Source: Glycomyces algeriensis
GTDB taxonomy: Bacteria > Actinomycetota > Actinomycetes > Mycobacteriales > Micromonosporaceae
DNA length: 52,172 nt
Direction: 5' to 3'
Assembly (NCBI RefSeq): GCF_027622855.1
Contig: NZ_JAPZVR010000025.1
Span: 1-52,172 of the forward strand
Position numbers and translations under genes: made by a program. The first letter of the stretch is position 1. The number at the start of each line of letters is the position of its first letter. The notes under the pieces were generated by a model. That model was not told the origin of the DNA. It saw nothing but the letters and a program-made list of their open reading frames with translations, and ran no database searches. Below, piece after piece: positions 34,353 through 41,753 of the stretch.

Positions 34353-35063
34353 GTGTGGCCCGAACGGCATACGCTCGCCGACGAGGCCTACGTCGAACTG
34401 AAGTCGCGGATCCTCCAGAGCATCCTCGAGCCCGGCGCGAAGCTGAGCATCGACGGGCTCGCGAAGCACATGGCCATCTCGCAGACCCCGATCCGCGAGG
34501 CGCTCGCGCGCCTAGAGGCCGAAGGACTGCTCGCCCGCCGGCCGCTGGTCGGGTACACCGTGACGCCGCTGCTCACCATCACCGAGTTCGACGACCTCTT
34601 CGACCTCCGGATGCTCATGGAGCCCTTGGCCGCGCGCCGCTCCGCCGAGCGGGGCACCGACCGGCACGACATGGGGACCACCGCGGACGGGCTGCGCTCG
34701 ATGGCGCGGACCCCCGAGTACGCGCACGACGCGAAGCTCAGCCAGCTCGAGTTCACCGAGGCCGACTCGCGCTTCCACGCCGAGGTCGCCGCGAACTCCG
34801 GCAGCACCGTCCTCACGAAGGCGATCCGCCGCCTGGACGCGCACCTGCACCTCCACCGCGCCTACATGGAGCCCGAGTCGATCGGCGAGACCGAGGTGGA
34901 GCACCTCGCGGTCGCGGAGGCTATCATTGCCAAGAAACCGCTTGCCGCCGAGGAGGCGATGCGCCGCCACCTCGAACGCTCCCGGACCCGGCACCGCGCC
35001 GCGTTCGAAGCGGCCCGCACCGAACCGACCCCCAAACCCAAGCGCGCCAAGGCGAAACCATGA
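34353..35063 (+). CDS. GntR-family regulator, FCD subfamily
   Basis: 236 residues from GTG 34353. This start is chosen because GGGAG (34340-34344) lies eight bases upstream; an in-frame ATG at 34338 would overlap the operator and has no ribosome site. The N-terminal winged helix includes LADEAYVELKSRILQ, AKHMAISQTPIREALARLEAEGLL. The FCD ligand domain (about 80-215) contains the metal-binding Asp/His pattern (LFDLRMLMEPLAA, FHAEVAANSG, HLAVAEAI). The C-terminus is basic. It probably autoregulates and controls both the fucose operon and lutABC; the inducer might be L-fucose-derived or L-lactate. Confidence 0.9.
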   Translation: MWPERHTLADEAYVELKSRILQSILEPGAKLSIDGLAKHMAISQTPIREALARLEAEGLLARRPLVGYTVTPLLTITEFDDLFDLRMLMEPLAARRSAERGTDRHDMGTTADGLRSMARTPEYAHDAKLSQLEFTEADSRFHAEVAANSGSTVLTKAIRRLDAHLHLHRAYMEPESIGETEVEHLAVAEAIIAKKPLAAEEAMRRHLERSRTRHRAAFEAARTEPTPKPKRAKAKP

Positions 35064-35121
35064 CCAGACCCAGAGACGATCGGCGCGGCCCCACGGCCAC
35101 CGGAGCAGGGACGCGGGCGCG

Positions 35122-35844
35122 ATGCCCCGCGTAGCCCTGTTCATCACCTGCGTGAACGACGCGCTGTTCCCCGCGGCCCCCAAGGCCGTCGTCCAGATCC
35201 TCGAACGGCTCGGCTACGACGTCGACTTCCCCGAAGCCCAGACCTGCTGCGGCCAGATGCACGCCAACTCCGGCTACAAGCAGGACGCCGCGACACTCGC
35301 GAGCGCCTTCGAAACCGTCTTCGGCGACTACGACGCGATCGTCACCCCCTCCGGCTCCTGCGCCGCCATGGCCCGCGACCAGTACCCGCACCTCATCGGG
35401 TCCGACATCGGCGACCACGTGTACGAACTCTCCGAGTTCCTCATCGACGTCGCCGGCGTCGAAGACGTGGGCGCTCGCTTCCCCCACACCGTCACCTACC
35501 ACCCCACCTGCCACGGCACCCGCGCACTCGGCCTGGGCGACAAGCCGATGCGGCTCCTGCGCGCCGTCGAGGACATCGAACTGGTCGACCTTCCCGCCGC
35601 CGACCAGTGCTGCGGCTTCGGCGGCACCTTCGCCCTGAAGAACAGCGAGGTCTCCTCCGCGATGCTCGCGGACAAGTGCCGCAACGCCGCCGCCACCGGC
35701 GCCGAATACCTCGCCGCCGCCGACAACTCGTGCCTCACCCACATCGGCGGCGGCATCTCGCGACTCCAACACACGGCCGGCGCCGCCGAGCGGCGCGGCC
35801 CGCGCCCCATCCACTACGCCGAGATCCTCGCGAGCACCGCATGA
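35122..35844 (+). CDS. lutA: L-lactate utilisation protein LutA (CCG-domain)
   Basis: 240 residues from ATG 35122. Two Cys-rich CCG motifs, TCCGQMHANSGY and QCCGFGGTF, are the heterodisulfide-reductase-like domains that define LutA/YkgE. With LutB and LutC it oxidises L-lactate to pyruvate, passing electrons to the quinone pool. It lies 58 bases after the gntR stop and overlaps lutB by ATGA, so gntR-lutABC is likely one message. The ribosome site is weak (GGGACG at a long distance). Confidence 0.92.
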   Translation: MPRVALFITCVNDALFPAAPKAVVQILERLGYDVDFPEAQTCCGQMHANSGYKQDAATLASAFETVFGDYDAIVTPSGSCAAMARDQYPHLIGSDIGDHVYELSEFLIDVAGVEDVGARFPHTVTYHPTCHGTRALGLGDKPMRLLRAVEDIELVDLPAADQCCGFGGTFALKNSEVSSAMLADKCRNAAATGAEYLAAADNSCLTHIGGGISRLQHTAGAAERRGPRPIHYAEILASTA

Positions 35845-37268
35845 GCGCCGAGCCCTCGTTCGTCCCCGCCGCCTCCCTCATCCCCGCCGACGCACCGTTC
35901 CCCAAGGCCGCCAAGGTCGCACTCGGCATGCCCCAGCTGCGCAAGAACCTCGCCCACGCCACCGGCACCATCCGCGCCAAGCGCGCCGCCGTCGCCGGGG
36001 AACTCGACGACTGGGAGGCACTGCGCGACGCCGCCGCCGCCATCAAAGCGGATGTGCAGCACCGCCTCCCCGAACTCGCCGTCGAGTTCGAACGCAACGC
36101 CACCGCCGCCGGCGCCCACGTCCACTGGGCACGGGACGCCAAGGAGGCCAACGAGATCGCCGCACGCCTCGTGCGCGAGGCCGGCGCGGACGACGTCGTC
36201 AAGGTCAAGTCCATGGCCACCCAGGAGATCGAGCTCAACGAGCACTTCGAGGCTGTCGGCCTCAAGGCCTACGAGACCGACCTGGCCGAGCTCATCGTGC
36301 AGCTCGCCGAGGACAAGCCCAGCCACATCCTCGTGCCCGCGATCCACTACAACCGCACCCAGATCCGCGAGATCTTCGACCAGAAGATGGGCGACGCGCC
36401 GGCAGGTCTCACGGACGAGCCGGCCGCGCTGGCCGAGGCCGCGAGGCTCCACTTGCGACGGCGCTTCCTCTCCGCGAAGGTGGCCGTCTCGGGCGCGAAC
36501 TTCGCCGTCGCCGAGACCGGTTCGCTGGTCGTCGTGGAGTCCGAGGGCAACGGCCGCATGTGCCTCACGATGCCGGAGACGCTGATCAGCATCGTCGGGA
36601 TCGAGAAGCTGCTGCCGCGCTTCACGGACCTCGAGGTCTTCATGCAGCTCCTCCCGCGTTCGTCCACAGGGGAGCGAATGAACCCATACACCTCGGTGTG
36701 GACGGGCTCCCGCGGCGGCGACGGGCCGAAGGACGTGCACGTGATCCTCCTCGACAACGGCCGCACGAACGTGCTCGCCGACGAGGTGGGGCGCCAGGCG
36801 CTCTCGTGCATCCGCTGCTCGGCGTGCCTCAACGTGTGCCCGGTGTACGAGCGCACCGGCGGGCACGCGTACGGCCACGTCTACCCGGGCCCGATCGGCG
36901 CGATCCTCGCGCCGCAGCTCGAACCGGGGCGCCACGACGACCTGCCGTACGCCTCGAGCCTGTGCGGGGCCTGCTACGAGGTCTGCCCGGTCAAGATCAA
37001 CATCCCCGAAGTGCTCGTGCACCTGCGCCAGCAGGGCCCGCACCAGGCGGGGGAGCAGGCCGCGATGCGGGCGGCGACGGCGGTGATGGCCCGGCCGCGG
37101 CTGTGGCGGGCCGCGCTGCGGGGCGCGCGCCTGGGGTCGATGCCATGGCGCCGCAAGGGATTCATGCGCCGGCTGCCGTGGCCGGGCTCGCGGTGGACGG
37201 TGAGCCGGGACCTGCCGGTGCCGCCGAAGGAGGACTTCCGGGACTGGTGGAAGGAGCGGGGGCGATGA
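35841..37268 (+). CDS. lutB: L-lactate utilisation protein LutB (iron-sulfur subunit)
   Basis: 475 residues. The N-terminal LUD domain (about 60-295, with VKVKSMATQEIELNE and GANFAVAETGSLVV) is followed by two 4Fe-4S motifs, SCIRCSACLNVCP and SLCGACYEVCP, separated by about 55 residues including PGPIGAIL. The C-terminal domain of unknown function ends in a basic, Trp-rich segment. It carries electrons between the LutA and LutC parts. Start and stop overlap lutA and lutC. Confidence 0.95.
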   Translation: MSAEPSFVPAASLIPADAPFPKAAKVALGMPQLRKNLAHATGTIRAKRAAVAGELDDWEALRDAAAAIKADVQHRLPELAVEFERNATAAGAHVHWARDAKEANEIAARLVREAGADDVVKVKSMATQEIELNEHFEAVGLKAYETDLAELIVQLAEDKPSHILVPAIHYNRTQIREIFDQKMGDAPAGLTDEPAALAEAARLHLRRRFLSAKVAVSGANFAVAETGSLVVVESEGNGRMCLTMPETLISIVGIEKLLPRFTDLEVFMQLLPRSSTGERMNPYTSVWTGSRGGDGPKDVHVILLDNGRTNVLADEVGRQALSCIRCSACLNVCPVYERTGGHAYGHVYPGPIGAILAPQLEPGRHDDLPYASSLCGACYEVCPVKINIPEVLVHLRQQGPHQAGEQAAMRAATAVMARPRLWRAALRGARLGSMPWRRKGFMRRLPWPGSRWTVSRDLPVPPKEDFRDWWKERGR

Positions 37269-37870
37269 CCGCGAGATCGACGGCGCGCGAGGAGATCCTG
37301 GCGCGGATGCGCCAAGCCCTGGACGGGGCGGGCGCGGCCCCTGGGTCGCCGCGCGCATACCGGCGTTTGCTGGATGCGGGCACCGACATCACGGCGATGC
37401 TCATCGACCGGCTGGTCGACTACAAGGCGAACGTCCACCACGGCCTCGCCGCGATCGGCGCGGCCCTCGGCGGCGCGCAGCGCGTCGTCGTACCCGCCGA
37501 CCTCCCCGCGGACTGGCGGATCGGCGGGGCCGAGTTCGTCCCCGACACCGGTCTGTCCACTGCGGACCTCGACGGCATGGACGCGGTCCTCACCGGCTGC
37601 GCCGCGGCCGTCGCCGTCTCCGGCACGATCATGCTCGACACGGGTGCGGCCCAAGGCCGCCGGGCGATCACACTGGTGCCGGACCACCATGTGGTGGTGG
37701 TCCGGCGGGAACAGATCGTGGGCCACCTGGCGGAGGCGCTGCCGATGCTCGACCCCACGGCCCCGCAGACCTGGATCTCGGGGCCTTCGGCGACGAGCGA
37801 CATCGAGCTGCAGCGCGTCGAGGGCGTGCACGGCCCGCGCCGCCTCGACGTCGTCCTGCTCGACGACTGA
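37265..37870 (+). CDS. lutC: L-lactate utilisation protein LutC (LUD domain)
   Basis: 201 residues, ATG overlapping the lutB stop. A single LUD domain with the family's C-terminal signature VPDHHVVVVRREQIV..L.EAL and ISGPSATSDIELQRVEGVHGPRRL. It completes the LutABC complex. The message ends shortly before a run of 7-base tandem repeats; I saw no convincing terminator stem. Confidence 0.93.
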   Translation: MTARSTAREEILARMRQALDGAGAAPGSPRAYRRLLDAGTDITAMLIDRLVDYKANVHHGLAAIGAALGGAQRVVVPADLPADWRIGGAEFVPDTGLSTADLDGMDAVLTGCAAAVAVSGTIMLDTGAAQGRRAITLVPDHHVVVVRREQIVGHLAEALPMLDPTAPQTWISGPSATSDIELQRVEGVHGPRRLDVVLLDD

Positions 37871-37903
37871 AATCGGTCGCCTGCTTCGCCACCACGATCG
37901 GGC

Positions 37904-37944
37904 TGCTCGGTGCTCGGTGCTCGGTGCTCGGTGTTCGGTGCTCG
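37904..37944. repeat. 7-bp tandem repeat after lutC
   Basis: About six units of TGCTCGG, one with a T (TGTTCGG), head to tail. It could slip and vary in copy number, and lies outside coding sequence, 34 bases after the lutC stop. Confidence 0.85.
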
Positions 37945-38136
37945 TGCTGCTGGTGTGCCAGACGCGCACGCGGGGGCCGGGCGGTGGCCTGCGCGAAACG
38001 GCGGAGACTGGACCAGTGCCCTGTCCGTATGGCGAGGTCGGGCCGGTCTCCGGTCCCGGTTCAAGCAGTCGGCGACAGCACGGCGAGGATCGGATTGAGG
38101 AAATGATGCCGCTGCGAGCGCTGTCGCCGATGGCGG

Positions 38137-38562
38137 TCAGAGCGATCGGCGACGGTGGTGGCGGGTTTCGGGTGCCCTGTCGTCGCGAGGGCCGCACTTG
38201 GGATCCTGGCCGGCGACGGGGTCGTTGTCGTGCCTGTGGTGGCGGGTCGCGCGGTTGGTAGCGGTCAAAGCAGTCAGCGACGGCGCTGACGGGATTCGGG
38301 TTCCCTGCAATAGTTGGGGCCGCAGGGCCGCATCAGGGACCCCGGCCAGCGCCAGAGTCGCTGTCGCTGCTGGGGTGGCGGGCCGGACTGGCTGGCGGCA
38401 GTGGCCGGTTGGCGCCGCCGTCGCGGGGCGTCGCGATGGCACGCCGACGCTGTTATTGTGCGGCATGGCGATGGCCGGTCGGATGCGTGTAGTCGCGAAG
38501 ATCGGTTCGCGGTCGCGGTGGTTTTCGATGCGCCGGTTCAGGGGCATAGCCGCATCCGTCAT
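38137..38562 (-). CDS. Doubtful small gene or pseudogene
   Basis: 141 residues from ATG 38562, with AAAGGAG about 11 bases upstream, the best ribosome site in this gene-poor stretch. The product is basic and rich in Pro, Ala, Thr, His and Arg, without a recognised domain. Its second half spans the diverged duplication, so the two copies give diverged protein segments. Third-position GC is lower than for the real genes around it. It may be a decayed or recently acquired gene. Confidence 0.25.
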   Translation of the reverse strand: MTDAAMPLNRRIENHRDREPIFATTRIRPAIAMPHNNSVGVPSRRPATAAPTGHCRQPVRPATPAATATLALAGVPDAALRPQLLQGTRIPSAPSLTALTATNRATRHHRHDNDPVAGQDPKCGPRDDRAPETRHHRRRSL

Positions 38563-39361
38563 TGTCGATTCATCTCCTTTCACGCTCTCGTAGCCGATCG
38601 TGCGAAGACCTGGCTTGGATCCGTCCTTGCAGGCAGGGCCTCCAGCGCGCATGGTGGCGCTCGGACGGGATGGTGCTCGCCATGGACGTGTGCGGTGCCA
38701 CCGGGCCAAGTCCTCAATTGCTTGGCCGGGCGCTGCCGTTCGCGCTGGCGGGTCTTACTCGTTTGAAGATGCCTCCGTGTGAGGCGCTTCCTTCTGGTGA
38801 GGGTGATCCGGACCAGGATCGTCCACCCAGTCACGGCCCTTCGGGGGCGCGGACAGCTGCGGACGATGGCAAGGGATGAGATCTGGAACCCCGATGGGGC
38901 TGAGTGCCTCGAAACAAGTCGGTTTGTCGGATCGGCCAGAGGCTTGTCGTAGTCTGCTTGCACCTACCCCGACACCTGTACAAATTTCCTGTCCCTGTAC
39001 GTACCTCAATTATCTCCGAACCAGACCCCGGCCGTCATCACCCACAGGCGTACAAGACCCTCATGTTCCGCCCGGACCCACTGCGCCGCAAGAAAACTCC
39101 CCAAGCCTGATGCCCGCCTGTCCCGAAACGAACCCGCAGCCCCGCCACCAACCCGCGCCCCGATCCCGCCTCTTCGTCGCTGACTGCTTGAACCCTGACC
39201 GAAACCGACCGCACCAGGGACACGGCCGCAACCCGCCGCCTGCCCCTGGTATGCGGCGGGGCGCTGCCGACCAGGCTGCCCCCACTCCTCCTCGCGATCG
39301 GAGCCCGGCACGTCACGCATTGCCGATGCGGAATGAACGCGCCGTAGTGGCCGGAGCCGGT

Positions 39362-39374
39362 CATAATCGGCGCC
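39362..39374 (+). promoter_or_regulatory. Leaderless -10 element of the kinase gene
   Basis: CATAAT (39362-39367) is followed by seven bases and ATG 39375. No Shine-Dalgarno lies between, so translation probably begins at the 5' end of the mRNA. No clear -35 is seen. Confidence 0.6.
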
Positions 39375-40955
39375 ATGCTCTTCACGAGACCCGGTGTGCT
39401 GCTTGGCAGCCGCTACCTGCTCCAGCAACGGATCGGCGCCGGGGGGATGGGCGAGGTCTGGCGGGCCGAGGACACCATGCTCCGCCGCATCGTCGCACTG
39501 AAGGTCCTGCATGCGGCGCTCTCGGACGACGAGCGCTTCGGGCAGCGCTTCGTCGAGGAGGCGCGCACCGTGGCGGCTCTGCACGCGCCCGGCGTGGTCG
39601 AGGTCTTCGACATCCGCGCCGAACGCGACGAGCACGGCGAGGCGATCACCTACCTGGTCATGCAGTACCTGGAGGGCCCGTCGCTGCACGCCGTCATCGA
39701 GCGGCACGCGCCGATGCCCGCCCACCGGGCGCTGCCGCTGCTCGCGCAGATCGCGGACGCGCTCGAGGCCGCGCACCGGGTCGGGATCGTGCACCGGGAC
39801 GTGAAGCCCGCCAACATCATCATCGACGCCAAGGGCGCGCCCACGGTGCTGGACTTCGGGATCGCACTGCGCCGCGACAGCGCCGCGCTGACCGCCACGG
39901 GGACCGTGCTCGGCACCGTCGGCTACGCCTCGCCGGAGCAGCTGCGCGGAGAGGCGCTGACCGGGGCCTCGGACCTGTACTCGCTCGGCGTCATCGCCTA
40001 CGAGTGCCTCAGCGGCGCCAGGCCGTTCGACCGGAACTCGCCCGCGGCCGTGATCACCGGGCACCTGCACGAGGCCCCGCCGCCGCTGCCCGCGGGCGTG
40101 CCGTCCGCGGTGGCCGAGCTGATCGACTGGACGATGGCGAAGGACCCGGAGGACCGCCCGGCCTCGGCGGCGATGTTCGCCCAGGAGTGCCGAGTCGCGG
40201 CCGCCCATGCGAAACCGGTGTCGCCCCCCGAACCCAATCGCACCACAGTGGACCTGCTGGTGTCGTCCTCGCCGCCGCGCTCGACCGCGCCCATGCCGGC
40301 CGCTGTCGCGCCGGAACCGCCGCAGCCTCGGCAGCGCCGCGGCCGGGGCGTGCTGCTGGGGCTCGCGGCGGTGGTCGCCGCCGTCGCAGTGACCTTGGGC
40401 GCCATGCAGTTCTTCGGCGAGGACGAACCGGAAGGGCAGAGCGCGAACGCCGACCCTACGGGCGGTGCCTCGTCATCGCCGGAGGCGGAGGACAGCGAAG
40501 CGGCGACCAGTGCGGCCCCCGCCGGGACGCCGCCCGCGGCCCCGGGGACCGGGCCGCTCGTGAACGCGGCGAGCGGGGACTGCCTGCTCGGCTACGCCGA
40601 CGCGGCCGCGCCGAGTACCGCGATGGGGGCGTGCGGTGAGGACGGGATCGACGAGTTCGCGTTCGCCGCCGAAGGCGAGGCGCTGCGCATCAGCGCCACG
40701 GACACGGGTGCGGACGGTGAACCGCTCGGCTGCATCGAGTGGGACGCCGAGCAGCTCGGCTTCGCGGCCGGGTGCGACGGCACGACCTGGGAGTTCACGT
40801 ACGTGCGTACGGACGATGCGGAGCAGGCCGACTTCTGGAAGGTCCGCGCGGAGGGCGGCGGGAACTTCTGCCTGGCCGCGGTCGAGGGCGCGCCGACGCT
40901 CAGCCCTTGCAACGAAGGCGACGAGCAGCAGGAATGGCGCACCGCCGCCGAGTGA
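39375..40955 (+). CDS. Membrane Ser/Thr protein kinase, PknB-like
   Basis: 526 residues. The kinase domain (about 12-270) has the glycine loop GAGGMGEV (21-28), Lys43, HRDVKPAN (140-147), DFG (160-162) and the activation-segment end GTVGYASPEQ. A linker follows, then one transmembrane helix (about 325-346) and an extracellular part: a Ser/Pro/Ala-rich stretch and a domain of about 130 residues with paired cysteines (SGDCLLGY, MGACGED, LGCIEW, FAAGCDG, FCLAAV, LSPCNE). That domain resembles a beta-trefoil or ricin-like sensor rather than PASTA repeats; this is uncertain. It is convergent with the GT2 gene, only seven bases away. Confidence 0.9.
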   Translation: MLFTRPGVLLGSRYLLQQRIGAGGMGEVWRAEDTMLRRIVALKVLHAALSDDERFGQRFVEEARTVAALHAPGVVEVFDIRAERDEHGEAITYLVMQYLEGPSLHAVIERHAPMPAHRALPLLAQIADALEAAHRVGIVHRDVKPANIIIDAKGAPTVLDFGIALRRDSAALTATGTVLGTVGYASPEQLRGEALTGASDLYSLGVIAYECLSGARPFDRNSPAAVITGHLHEAPPPLPAGVPSAVAELIDWTMAKDPEDRPASAAMFAQECRVAAAHAKPVSPPEPNRTTVDLLVSSSPPRSTAPMPAAVAPEPPQPRQRRGRGVLLGLAAVVAAVAVTLGAMQFFGEDEPEGQSANADPTGGASSSPEAEDSEAATSAAPAGTPPAAPGTGPLVNAASGDCLLGYADAAAPSTAMGACGEDGIDEFAFAAEGEALRISATDTGADGEPLGCIEWDAEQLGFAAGCDGTTWEFTYVRTDDAEQADFWKVRAEGGGNFCLAAVEGAPTLSPCNEGDEQQEWRTAAE

Positions 40956-40962
40956 GGGGCTG

Positions 40963-41658
40963 CTAGCGCTTGGAGCGGCGGACCCGTTCGCGGCCGAGGA
41001 GCCAGAGCGCCTGGACGCCGTCCGTCCAGGTGATCTTCTTGCCCTCTTCGCGGCTGCGCGCCGTGTAGGAGATCGGCACCTCGTAGGGGCGGATGCCCAT
41101 TTTGAGGAGTTTCGCCGTCAGTTCGGCTTCCATGCCGAAGCCGCCCGAACGGATGTTCAAGTCCAGGTACATCTGGCGCGGGAGGAGCTTGTAGCAGGTC
41201 TCCAGGTCCGAGATGTAGGAGTTGAACAGGATGTTCGCGGCGAGGGTGATGCCCTTGTTGCCCATCACGTACCAGAACGAGTAGGCCGAGTGCGAGCCGA
41301 ACGAGCGCGAACCGTAGACCACCTCGGCCTTGCCGTCGAGGACCGGCGTGAGGAGTCGCGGCAGGTCGTTGGCGTCGTACTCGCCGTCCGCGTCGAACAC
41401 GACGACGTGGTCGCCGTGGGCGGCCTTGGCCGCCGTGCGGATCGCCGCGCCCTTCCCCTTGTTGCGGTCGTGGCGGATCAACCGCACCCGTGGATTGTCC
41501 TCAAAGGTCTGGAGGACCTCCCAGGAGCGATCGCGGGAGCCGTCGTCGACGGCAACGATCTCGGTCTCGCAGGGGAACTCCACTGCGAGCAGCTCTTTCA
41601 ACGTTCCGGCAGCGAGGCGTTCCTCATTGAAGACCGGAACGAGAATCGACAACAGCAT
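40963..41658 (-). CDS. Family 2 glycosyltransferase, polyprenyl-phosphate mannose/glucose synthase type
   Basis: 231 residues from ATG 41658. GT-A fold: LLSILVPVFNEE at the start, VDDGSRDRSW binding the nucleotide sugar, VVVFDADGEYDANDL as the DxD metal motif, and EAELTAKLLKMGIRPYEVPISY near the end. It resembles dolichol-phosphate mannose synthases without membrane helices. It would load a polyprenyl phosphate with a sugar, the donor that GT-C proteins use. A GT-C-like gene lies divergent 95 bases away, which fits this pairing. Confidence 0.85.
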   Translation of the reverse strand: MLLSILVPVFNEERLAAGTLKELLAVEFPCETEIVAVDDGSRDRSWEVLQTFEDNPRVRLIRHDRNKGKGAAIRTAAKAAHGDHVVVFDADGEYDANDLPRLLTPVLDGKAEVVYGSRSFGSHSAYSFWYVMGNKGITLAANILFNSYISDLETCYKLLPRQMYLDLNIRSGGFGMEAELTAKLLKMGIRPYEVPISYTARSREEGKKITWTDGVQALWLLGRERVRRSKR

Positions 41659-41753
41659 TGCTGCCCCATCCCGCGGATCGAACAAGATTGCACAACCATA
41701 ACGCGCTCATGCCAGGACGGCATCGGCCGGACGGGTCGTGTTGAAACCTGGTC

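Larger units (their letters stand above)
37871..39361. other. Gene-poor, repeat-rich region between lutC and the kinase gene
   Basis: About 1.5 kb. It holds the 7-bp tandem repeat, then a diverged direct duplication of about 130 bases (roughly 38130-38260 and 38262-38398). A 14-base motif AAGCAGTC[A/G]GCGAC occurs at 38063-38076 and 38268-38281, with its complement at 39176-39189. The first and last of these match over about 19 bases (GTCGC[T/C]GACTGCTTGAACC on the minus and plus strand). Codon third positions are noticeably less GC-rich than in neighbouring genes. Only one weak gene candidate is seen (38137-38562). Confidence 0.6.

Noticed and set aside
37904..37944. CRISPR-like array
   Set aside because: Units are seven bases with no spacers; it is a simple tandem repeat, and no cas gene is present.
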